Shown: one piece after another, positions 7,393 to 12,388 of the stretch
Numbering within the stretch: position 1 is the first letter of the stretch
Layout: the number at the start of each line of letters is the position of its first letter
Origin: CAYHEQ01 sp964355795
GTDB lineage: Bacteria > Patescibacteriota > JACPGU01
Assembly (NCBI GenBank): GCA_964355795.1
Contig: CAYHEQ010000009.1
Location: 1 to 23,430, forward strand
DNA: 23,430 nucleotides
Direction of reading: 5' to 3'
Program-made: the position numbers and the translations under genes
Notes under the pieces: model-generated
Told to the model about the DNA's origin: nothing
Databases searched by the model: none
The model's input: only the letters and a program-made list of their open reading frames with translations

Positions 7393-8034
7393 ATGAAAAA
7401 AATCTTAGTTTTTGCCTCCGGCTCCAAAGATGGGGGCGGTTCGGGCTTCAAAGAATTGGTGGAACACACGCGAACAGGGCTCCTGCCTGCCGAGATCGTG
7501 GCTGTAGTCTCCTCGCAACCGGAAGGGGGTGTTTTTCAAATCGCCAAAAACTTAAAGGTGTCTTTTGAATATTTCCCCGGACTATATGAAGCCGAGGAAT
7601 ATCAAAAGTTGGTCGCTAAATACCAGCCCGATTTGATCGCTCTCTCCGGCTGGCTGAAATTGACCAAGGGGCTAAATCCGGCCAAAACCATCAATATCCA
7701 TCCGGGACCTTTGCCCCGCTTTGGCGGACAGGGAATGTACGGCCACTTTGTCCACAAAGCGGTGATGGAGGCCTATAAAAAAGGCGAGGTAACCGCCTCC
7801 GCCGTCAGTATGCATTTTGTTACTGACGAATACGACCAAGGGCCACTTTTTTTCCATTATCCGGTCTTGATTCGTCCGGAAGATGACGCTGAAAGTTTGG
7901 CAAAAAGGGTCAATGAGAAAGAGCGCGCCTGGCAATGGTGGGCAACAAAGTTGGTCTTAGAAGACCAGATTTCTTGGGACGGCCAAAACCCCGGAAGTCT
8001 GAAAACGCCCACTGATTACCCGTTTTTGCCTTGA
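7393..8034 (+). CDS. purN: Phosphoribosylglycinamide formyltransferase (GART)
   Basis: A 213-residue formyltransferase that transfers the formyl group of N10-formyl-THF to GAR, the third step of de novo purine synthesis. It has an N-terminal Rossmann strand KILVFASGS with a glycine-rich phosphate loop (GGGSGF, 14-19), and the catalytic set N101, H103 (INIHPGPLP) and D148 (DQGP), matching the Asn-His-Asp triad of the family. FGGQGMYG (110-117) lies in the folate/GAR cleft. A good AAGGAG is placed before the ATG, and the gene has its own promoter. It stands alone here without other pur genes, as is common in reduced CPR genomes. PurN rather than Fmt or PurU is supported by the length and the absence of extra domains. 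Confidence 0.88.
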   Translation: MKKILVFASGSKDGGGSGFKELVEHTRTGLLPAEIVAVVSSQPEGGVFQIAKNLKVSFEYFPGLYEAEEYQKLVAKYQPDLIALSGWLKLTKGLNPAKTINIHPGPLPRFGGQGMYGHFVHKAVMEAYKKGEVTASAVSMHFVTDEYDQGPLFFHYPVLIRPEDDAESLAKRVNEKERAWQWWATKLVLEDQISWDGQNPGSLKTPTDYPFLP

Positions 8035-8133
8035 GATTAGCCCAACCGCCAGCGAAAGGTTCTCCCCAAGACTTTTTGCCGGTAAGTTTTCCGCCTTGAA
8101 AACGGGGACAGCGTCTCACCTACTTTTTTTTAC

Positions 8134-8164
8134 GAGGGGATATCCCCTCCGAGCCTGCGGGCTC
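8134..8164. repeat. Two adjacent hairpins downstream of purN
   Basis: A perfect 16-base palindrome GAGGGGATATCCCCTC (8134-8149) is followed at once by GAGCC/GGCTC (8151-8155 and 8160-8164) around a TGCG loop. They lie between purN and the main terminator at 8177. The T7 run (8124-8130) just upstream makes the first palindrome a candidate terminator for minus-strand reading only as its A-run complement, so its role is unclear. Confidence 0.5.
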
Positions 8165-8176
8165 ACATTCTCATAG

Positions 8177-8210
8177 AACGCCCCGCGCGCAAGCGGGGCG
8201 TTTCTAGTTT
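8177..8210 (+). terminator. GC-rich intrinsic terminator
   Basis: AACGCCCCGC (8177-8186) pairs with GCGGGGCGTT (8193-8202) around a GCGCAA loop, followed by the T-rich tail TCTAGTTTT. It ends transcription of purN before the malic enzyme gene. Confidence 0.8.
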
Positions 8211-8254
8211 TGGCAGTAGCTTTTTTGTTGAGCTTTTGTTAGAGTGGGAAAGCT

Positions 8255-9400
8255 ATGTTTCACGATTATTCTAATAAATCTTTAGAACTTTATGGCAAAG
8301 AAAAAGGCGTTATCAAAACGTTTAATATTTTTGATGTGGCCAATCGCGACGCGCTGTCTACCGTATACACGCCTGGCGTAGGCGCTGTTTCGCAAGAGAT
8401 ATTCAAGGATCCAGAGAAAGCATCTAAGCTGACGCTCAAAGGTCGCATGGTAGCCGTCATTACCGATGGCTCGGCTGTCTTGGGACTCGGCAATCTTGGC
8501 GCCGAAGCGGCGATACCCGTAATGGAAGGTAAATGCGTATTATTCAAAAAATTTGCCGATATTGACGCCTTCCCTATCGCTATCAAAACGCAAAATGTGG
8601 AAGAATTTGTCCAGACTGTGAAAAATATCTGTCCAGTCTTCGGCGCTATCAACCTAGAAGATATTTCCGCGCCCCGATGTTTTGAGATTGAGGAAAGACT
8701 GAAAAAAGAGCTGGATATTCCCGTCATGCACGACGACCAACACGGCACGGCTATTGTCGTCTTGGCGGGATTGATTAACGCGACTAAAGTGGTCGGAAAA
8801 AAGATTGAAGATTTGAAAGTTTTAATCAATGGCACTGGCGCGGCGGGCACAGCTATTGGTAGATTGCTCCTGCTTTATGGCATAAAAAACATCATTTTCG
8901 TGGATAGCCAAGGGTCTATTTGTCGTACTCGCGCGGAAATAAATAAATACAAAAAGGCGTTGGTTGATGAGAGCGGGGAAAATCCTCAATGTGATATTCC
9001 GCTAGAAGAAATGATTGCTGGTCGCGATGTTTTCATCGGTGTTTCCAGGCCTGATTTACTGACTGAAAAAATGATCAAAAGTATGGGAAATGACCCGATC
9101 ATTTTTGCCCTCGCCAATCCTGTGCCGGAAATTATGCCGGATGAGGCCAAAAAATTTGGCGCCAAAGTGGTCGCCACTGGGCGTTCGGATTTCCCCAACC
9201 AAATCAATAACGCGCTGGTTTTCCCCGGCATTTTCCACGGCGTTTTTCGCTACGGGAAAAAAGAAATCACCGACGAGATGAAATTGAAAGCCGCCAAAGC
9301 TTTGGCCGATATAGTGGAAAACCCCACTTCTGACCAAATCATTCCTGACATTTTTGACAAAAAAGTAATGCTGGCCATCAGTGATGCGATGAGGGAGTAG
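8255..9400 (+). CDS. Malic enzyme (oxaloacetate-decarboxylating malate dehydrogenase)
   Basis: A 381-residue short bacterial-type malic enzyme that converts malate to pyruvate and CO2 with reduction of NAD(P). The N-terminal domain has VYTPGV (37-42), VITDGSAVLGLGNLG (68-82) and EGKCVLFKKFA (91-101). The metal ligands lie in LEDISAPRCF (E135, D136) and HDDQHGTA (159-166), and the nucleotide-binding fold in INGTGAAGTA (191-200). It lacks the C-terminal phosphotransacetylase-like domain of MaeB. No residue tells NAD from NADP with certainty. The ribosome binding site is weak. The gene is monocistronic between a strong terminator and a palindromic repeat, and would supply pyruvate and reducing power to a fermentative metabolism. 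Confidence 0.92.
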   Translation: MFHDYSNKSLELYGKEKGVIKTFNIFDVANRDALSTVYTPGVGAVSQEIFKDPEKASKLTLKGRMVAVITDGSAVLGLGNLGAEAAIPVMEGKCVLFKKFADIDAFPIAIKTQNVEEFVQTVKNICPVFGAINLEDISAPRCFEIEERLKKELDIPVMHDDQHGTAIVVLAGLINATKVVGKKIEDLKVLINGTGAAGTAIGRLLLLYGIKNIIFVDSQGSICRTRAEINKYKKALVDESGENPQCDIPLEEMIAGRDVFIGVSRPDLLTEKMIKSMGNDPIIFALANPVPEIMPDEAKKFGAKVVATGRSDFPNQINNALVFPGIFHGVFRYGKKEITDEMKLKAAKALADIVENPTSDQIIPDIFDKKVMLAISDAMRE

Positions 9401-9402
9401 CG

Positions 9403-9489
9403 TGTCATCCCCAACTTGATTGGGGATCCAGTACATTATTAATTATATTTTTCTTGTTGTTTTGGATTCCCATTTTCATGGGAATGACA
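9403..9489. repeat. REP-like double-hairpin repeat (TCATCCCC...GGGAATGAC type)
   Basis: Two hairpins of opposite orientation. ATCCCCAA (9407-9414) pairs with TTGGGGAT (9420-9427), and ATTCCCAT (9466-9473) with ATGGGAAT (9478-9485). The outer ends TGTCAT and ATGACA are also complementary, so the whole 87 bp can fold on itself. The GTCAT-CCC...GGGAATGAC design is a dispersed intergenic palindrome type seen in many bacterial genomes. Placed 3 bases after the malic enzyme stop, it may also serve as its terminator. Confidence 0.75.
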
Positions 9490-9517
9490 AAAATTTCTAA
9501 GCCTACTTGTTCGTCGC

Positions 9518-9545
9518 TTGACAACAAAAAATGTTGTCGTATGAT
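9518..9545 (+). promoter_or_regulatory. Strong sigma70 promoter with an overlapping operator-like dyad
   Basis: A consensus TTGACA (9518-9523) and TATGAT (9540-9545) are separated by 16 bp, one of the best promoters in this window. GACAACA (9520-9526) and TGTTGTC (9532-9538) form a perfect 7-bp inverted repeat with an AAAAA centre that overlaps the -35 and fills the spacer. This is where a dimeric repressor would block polymerase. No gene of useful size follows, only the structured region ending at 10175. Confidence 0.7.
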
Positions 9546-9828
9546 ATAGGTAGATAGGAAACCATTCGCGCGTTAATAATCTTTTTTGTTCACAATCTCT
9601 GGCCCTGATTGCCCTGATTGCTAACGCGCGAAAAAAATAGAAAGGGGGATTTGGCCTAACGGATCAAACTCCACGAAAAGGAAGTTGCAGACAACGCAGT
9701 ATCGATTTCACCAGACAGTTGTAAAAAACTTTTGTAGTTCGCGACAGGACGACCTCCTGTCAATCCGTACGATTCGTTTTAAGCGGGTTTCGAAAAAGCA
9801 GCTTCCGCCCCAAGGAGGGGCTACTGCC

Positions 9829-9972
9829 ATGAAGAGAACGCTCACCCGGCCGACCAGCGCATCCATCGATCGCGACATCGGCCATCTGCATCACACGAAG
9901 AACATCGGCGAAAGCAAGACCCGGATGACGCACGGCCAAGAAGACGACGGCCACGGCCTTTCGACAAGCTGA
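9829..9972 (+). CDS. Doubtful 47-residue small ORF inside the structured transcript
   Basis: An ATG at 9829 is preceded at good distance by AAGGAGG (9812-9818), which lies in the loop and right arm of a GCCCC/GGGGC hairpin. The 47-residue product is hydrophilic and rich in His, Arg, Asp and Thr, without TM segment or known motif. The composition looks like chance translation of a GC-rich RNA. The Shine-Dalgarno is the only positive sign. Confidence 0.2.
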   Translation: MKRTLTRPTSASIDRDIGHLHHTKNIGESKTRMTHGQEDDGHGLSTS

Positions 9973-10141
9973 AGATCATCAGCAAAAATGGGGGCATGCG
10001 TCGGATAAGCTTCCGGCTTCGCCGGGGGCAACCAGCTCCAAGCGATTAGCGAGAAGTATTCGCTGTCGTATTCTTTCTGCTCCAAAGACTTTCCCGAGCG
10101 ATGGGACATCCTCTGTCTCCATCGCGAAACTTCTGTACTTT

Positions 10142-10175
10142 GGCTCCCCGGCCTGTCCGCGGAGCCTTTTTCTTT
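10142..10175 (+). terminator. Intrinsic terminator of the ncRNA candidate
   Basis: GGCTCC (10142-10147) pairs with GGAGCC (10161-10166), with further GC pairing possible inside the loop, followed by TTTTTCTTT (10167-10175). Form and position are those of a factor-independent terminator, 70 bases before the next gene. Confidence 0.8.
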
Positions 10176-10244
10176 GGAAAAAATCTAATTCCGTCTTGCC
10201 AATATATCGCGAAAGGAATAAGATAAAGACGAAAAGGAGGTTCA

Positions 10245-10706
10245 ATGGAAAATAAAAAAATATTCATCAGCTGGGAGGCCGGTGAAGAAAAAAAACAATT
10301 AAACGCGATGAAGCTCGTTATTGTTTTTGCAATAATTTTGGGCGCTTCCGCTTATTCTTTTTACACTCGCGACTGGATCCCCGGTATTACTATCATCTTC
10401 TTGGCCTTGGCGCTTTTTTGGTATTTGGTCGCTTCGCCCAAAACCTTACATTTTGAATTATCCGACAGAGGTATCTTTATTGAAGGCCGACTCTATCCTT
10501 TTGCCAATCTGCAAAGCTATTGGGCAGAAGCTTCCGGTAGCGCGCTCTATTTTATCAGCAAATCGAAACTTTCGCCCGTTATCCCTGTGCTCTTGGGTGA
10601 TAAAAAACCGGAGGAAGTCACCAAATTCTTTCCCAAGACTTTGATCAAAATAGAAAGAAGCGATCGCGACTCCGCCGATCGTGTCGCCGCTTTCCTGCAC
10701 AAATAA
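10245..10706 (+). CDS. Two-TM membrane protein with a cytoplasmic PH-like domain (DUF5673-like)
   Basis: A 153-residue protein. A short charged N-terminus (ISWEAGEEKK) leads to two adjacent TM helices (about 21-40 and 45-63), then a soluble domain beginning LHFELSDRGIFIEGRLYPFANLQSY. That pattern of beta strands followed by a C-terminal helix (DRDSADRVAAFLHK) is typical of bacterial PH-like domains. Similar proteins are common as conserved hypotheticals in Parcubacteria. A strong AAGGAGG precedes the ATG. A hairpin terminator follows 40 bases after the stop. No function can be assigned. Confidence 0.7.
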   Translation: MENKKIFISWEAGEEKKQLNAMKLVIVFAIILGASAYSFYTRDWIPGITIIFLALALFWYLVASPKTLHFELSDRGIFIEGRLYPFANLQSYWAEASGSALYFISKSKLSPVIPVLLGDKKPEEVTKFFPKTLIKIERSDRDSADRVAAFLHK

Positions 10707-10718
10707 CAGTGAAAGTGG

Positions 10719-10747
10719 TGGCCAAAAATATGTTTTCATGCTAAAAT
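10719..10747 (+). promoter_or_regulatory. Predicted extended -10 promoter of the nested tRNA locus
   Basis: TGGCCA (10719-10724), a 17-bp spacer, and TAAAAT (10742-10747) preceded by TGC, an extended -10. Initiation near 10754 would place the tRNA 5' end (10773) about 20 nt into the transcript. It overlaps the terminator of the preceding gene, which would then only act on read-through from upstream. Confidence 0.45.
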
Positions 10748-10770
10748 AACCCCTGTGTAGGGGTTTTTGT
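10748..10770 (+). terminator. Intrinsic terminator of the two-TM protein gene
   Basis: AACCCC (10748-10753) pairs with GGGGTT (10760-10765) around a TGTGTA loop, with a run of T (10764-10768). It sits directly before the interrupted tRNA. Confidence 0.75.
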
Positions 10771-10809
10771 TTGTCTCCGTAGCTCAGTTGGATAGAGCGT
10801 TGCCTTGCG

Positions 10810-10919
10810 CCGTGCCCGCCACTGCCTGAGCCCCCATAGTATAAAGGATAGAACGTAGGCTTGCGGAGCCTGAGATAGAGGTTCGATTCCTCTTGGGGGC
10901 ATTGGCGATGGCAGGCGGG
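10810..10919 (+). other. Insertion 1 in the anticodon loop: stem carrying a whole tRNA
   Basis: The 110-nt insertion closes on itself. CCCGCC (10815-10820) pairs perfectly with GGCGGG (10914-10919), then GCC (10824-10826) with GGC (10910-10912). An intact tRNA-Arg (10830-10901) sits at the tip between short linkers. It is too short and has no core for a group I or II intron. Confidence 0.6.
10830..10901 (+). tRNA. tRNA-Arg (anticodon GCG), nested
   Basis: A complete 72-nt cloverleaf. The acceptor is GCCCCCA with TGGGGGC (7 of 7 pairs). The D-arm is GTAT...GAAC with GG in the loop and one A-A mismatch. The anticodon stem is TAGGC with GCCTG around TTGCGGA (anticodon GCG at 10863-10865). A 4-nt variable loop follows, then the T-arm AGAGG-TTCGATT-CCTCT (perfect) and discriminator A. 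CCA is not encoded. GCG would read CGC and CGU. Most bacteria instead use an ACG anticodon edited to ICG, so this choice is unusual. The gene lies entirely inside the anticodon-loop insertion of another tRNA-like gene. Confidence 0.88.
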
Positions 10920-10940
10920 GAGCCAAAGGCCAGAGGTTCG

Positions 10941-10994
10941 CCCAAGAACCACGTAGGGTTCTGGGCGCCACGCGCTCCGTGTGGTGTTGTGGCG
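10941..10994 (+). other. Insertion 2 in the T-loop: compact three-way-junction fold
   Basis: TCGCC (10938-10942) pairs with GGCGA (10991-10995), extending the host T-stem across the insertion. Inside are two hairpins, AGAACC/GGTTCT (10945-10950, 10957-10962) and CCACGC/GTGTGG (10968-10973, 10979-10984, one G-T pair). The tight fold argues against random sequence. It matches no small ribozyme that I recognise. Confidence 0.55.
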
Positions 10995-11019
10995 ATTCCT
11001 TTCGGACGCATTAAAAATC

Positions 11020-11048
11020 TTGCCGAGAAATGTCTTTTCTGCTAGAAT
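11020..11048 (+). promoter_or_regulatory. Predicted promoter of the Zn-ribbon/L25 operon
   Basis: TTGCCG (11020-11025), a 17-bp spacer, and TAGAAT (11043-11048). Initiation near 11055 would put the ATGCGAAT repeat block (11060-11146) in the 5' leader of the operon. Confidence 0.55.
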
Positions 11049-11059
11049 ATATTAAACCG

Positions 11060-11146
11060 ATGCGAATCTACAAATGTATGCGAATATGACGAATGCTTGC
11101 GCGAATAAATTCGCATGAGATTCGTAGATTCGCATGCCATTCGCAT
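11060..11146. repeat. Leader inverted repeat with five copies of ATGCGAAT
   Basis: ATGCGAATCTAC (11060-11071) is matched exactly in inverse at 11124-11135. The 8-mer ATGCGAAT occurs at 11060 and 11078 forward and, as ATTCGCAT, at 11109, 11128 and 11139. The block lies between the promoter and the Zn-ribbon gene. Confidence 0.75.
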
Positions 11147-11177
11147 ATTGGCGTCGCGTTATTAAAACAAAAAACCT

Positions 11178-11564
11178 ATGGATTTTTCCAACCTTTTTGA
11201 ATCTGAAGGATTGAATCCCGACATCCAGCGATTGATTCACTGTCCTTTTTGTGGCGCCAATTATGACGAAAGGGACATCAAAACCGTCGCCCAATTTAAT
11301 AAAAGTTATGTCAGTCGGCTGATTTGCCGAGATTGTGGCAACGCCATCATGGCCAGTTTTTCGCAAATGGATGGCAAAGCTTTTGATGGCCCGCAAAGTA
11401 AAATCAAAATGGATACCAAAATCGGCGAGATGATGCAATTCGTGGAAATGGGACCGATTAGCGACAATGATATTATGGATTTCGTCAAAGAATTAAAAGA
11501 TTTTGACGGCGATTTCCAGAAAATTACCAGAATTAACAAAAGAGGGCTGAAAGGTATCAGATGA
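11178..11564 (+). CDS. Zinc-ribbon protein, 128 residues, coupled to L25
   Basis: Soluble protein with a two-knuckle zinc ribbon: CPFC at 22-25 and CRDC at 50-53, each followed by G. The C-terminal half (about 60-128) is acidic and helical (GEMMQFVEMG, then DFVKELKDFDGDFQK) with a basic end. I do not recognise a named family. Its stop overlaps the L25 start (ATGA), so the proteins are made together, which hints at a ribosome-linked or RNA-linked role, as with other small zinc ribbons. No Shine-Dalgarno is seen before 11178. Function unknown. Confidence 0.7.
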   Translation: MDFSNLFESEGLNPDIQRLIHCPFCGANYDERDIKTVAQFNKSYVSRLICRDCGNAIMASFSQMDGKAFDGPQSKIKMDTKIGEMMQFVEMGPISDNDIMDFVKELKDFDGDFQKITRINKRGLKGIR

Positions 11565-12259
11565 CCGCCTACCAACTAGAAGCGCAAAAAAGAACCGATA
11601 CGGGGAGCAGACTTGTCGCCCTCCGAGCTAAGGGATTAGTCCCCGCTATTTTGTATGGCAAAGGTAAAGAAAATATCAATCTCGCGGTAGAGAAAAATGC
11701 TTTCAATCGCATTTTTCGTCAAACTGGCGAGACTTCTTTGTTGGAGCTAGCCATCGCTGGCGAAAGCCAGCCTCACAATGTTTTGATTCACGACTTGCAA
11801 AACGATCCGGTCTCCGACGAGCCGATTCACGCGGATTTTTATGAAGTAAGAATGGACGAAGAGATTGAGACGGAAGTGCCACTCGTTTTCATTGGTGAAG
11901 CGCCAGCCGTCAAGGATCTAGAAGGAACACTTATCACCAATAAGACTGCTGTGGCAGTGAAATGTCTTCCCGCCAATATCCCGCACGAGATTACAGTAAA
12001 TATCGCCAAATTGGCAACTTTTGAAGATTCAATCAAAGTAAGTGATTTGCAAATCCCTGCTAACATAGAACTTTTGACCGATCCGGAAGAGACTATCGCT
12101 ATCGTCAATCCGCCTCGTAGCGAGGAGGAGCTAGCCGCTCTGGAAGAAAAAGTAGAGGAAAACGTGGAAGCTGTCGGCGAGGCAATAGAAAAGAAACCGG
12201 AAGAAGAAGCGGAAGGGGAAGCTCCTGCCCAAGAGAAGAAAGAAGAAAAGAAAGAATAG
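11561..12259 (+). CDS. rplY: 50S ribosomal protein L25 (TL5/CTC long form)
   Basis: A 232-residue L25 of the long CTC/TL5 type. The N-terminal 5S rRNA-binding beta-barrel (about 1-92) contains LRAKGLVPAILYGKGKEN and LIHDLQNDPVSDEPIHADFY. The second domain (about 95-185) has VPLVFIGEAPAVKDLEG and the LPANIPHEI segment. A highly acidic, Lys/Glu-rich tail (about 186-232) follows, as in many bacterial CTC proteins. It binds 5S rRNA in the large subunit. It is translationally coupled to the zinc-ribbon gene. An inverted repeat at 12267-12368 follows and probably ends the operon. Confidence 0.95.
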   Translation: MTAYQLEAQKRTDTGSRLVALRAKGLVPAILYGKGKENINLAVEKNAFNRIFRQTGETSLLELAIAGESQPHNVLIHDLQNDPVSDEPIHADFYEVRMDEEIETEVPLVFIGEAPAVKDLEGTLITNKTAVAVKCLPANIPHEITVNIAKLATFEDSIKVSDLQIPANIELLTDPEETIAIVNPPRSEEELAALEEKVEENVEAVGEAIEKKPEEEAEGEAPAQEKKEEKKE

Positions 12260-12266
12260 CCACTAG

Positions 12267-12368
12267 ACACTACGGACAAATACGGATATACAGATAATGT
12301 CAATTTATGTCTATGATGCCCGTTGCTTAATCCGTATCGTCCGTATATCCGTAATAAATCCGTAGTGT
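12267..12368. repeat. Long interrupted inverted repeat between L25 and the permease gene
   Basis: ACACTACGGA (12267-12276) pairs with TCCGTAGTGT (12359-12368), and TACGGATATAC (12281-12291) with GTATATCCGTA (12343-12353), with a small internal loop. More CCGTAT words lie in the loop. It begins 8 bases after the L25 stop. Confidence 0.75.
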
Positions 12369-12388
12369 ATAGTATTAATAAAAATAAA

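Larger units (their letters stand above)
9552..10175 (+). ncRNA. Candidate long (about 620 nt) structured non-coding RNA
   Basis: This stretch runs from a near-consensus promoter to a classical terminator and contains no convincing protein gene. Hairpins seen in order: TTCGCGCGTTA (9565-9575) with 9622-9632, whose loop holds a tandem GCCCTGATT duplication (9602-9619); GACAGGA/TCCTGTC in the 9740s-9750s; GCCCC/GGGGC (9807-9811, 9817-9821) with AAGGA in the loop; CCGGC-TTC-GCCGG near 10015; AGCGA/TCGCT near 10045-10070; and a compound stem GCGATGG-GACA / TGTC-CCATCGC (10098-10125). It is also more GC-rich than its flanks. I found none of the hallmarks of tmRNA (tRNA-like ends), RNase P RNA (GAGGAAAGTCC), SRP RNA or 6S RNA. 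A structured mRNA for a 47-residue peptide is the main alternative. Confidence 0.5.
10773..11010 (+). tRNA. Interrupted tRNA-Arg-like gene with two insertions (host of a nested tRNA)
   Basis: Three segments, 10773-10809, 10920-10940 and 10995-11010, join into a 74-nt cloverleaf. The acceptor is GTCTCCG with CGGACGC (one C-C mismatch, one wobble); the D-arm is GCTC-AGTTGGATA-GAGC; the anticodon stem is TTGCC with GCCAA (one C-C mismatch) around loop TTGCGGA (anticodon GCG, Arg); the variable loop is AGGCC; the T-arm is AGAGG-TTCGATT-CCTTT; the discriminator is A, with no CCA. Segment sequences resemble bacterial tRNA-Arg. The first insertion (110 nt) splits the anticodon loop and contains a complete tRNA; the second (54 nt) splits the T-loop. 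I inferred the joints from the cloverleaf, so they could shift by a base or two. The two mismatches leave open a decayed tRNA or a tRNA-shaped structured RNA. Confidence 0.6.

Noticed and set aside
8290..9436. Minus-strand ORFs across the malic enzyme gene
   Set aside because: The plus-strand gene is a complete malic enzyme with all motifs. The opposite frames have no recognisable domains.
9685..9972. A 95-codon frame with an upstream start in the ncRNA candidate
   Set aside because: It has no ribosome binding site at its first Met, and the added N-terminal half is basic nonsense. Only the inner start at 9829 has any support, and that is weak.
9552..10170. tmRNA, RNase P RNA, SRP RNA or 6S RNA
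   Set aside because: No tRNA-like ends or tag ORF, no GAGGAAAGTCC core, no SRP Alu/S-domain signature, and the wrong length for 6S. A GGGAAAGTC on the minus strand lacks the other RNase P elements.
10810..10919. Group I or group II intron in the outer tRNA
   Set aside because: At 110 nt, of which 72 are a complete tRNA, there is no room for a catalytic core and no conserved guanosine-binding or domain V sequence.
10773..11010. Two ordinary tandem tRNAs
   Set aside because: The outer 5' half has no 3' half of its own before the inner tRNA. The matching 3' segments appear only after it and are again interrupted.
12323..12388. N-terminal extension of the AI-2E protein from a TTG start
   Set aside because: The codons fall in the intergenic inverted repeat and give a hydrophilic stretch not expected before the first TM helix.
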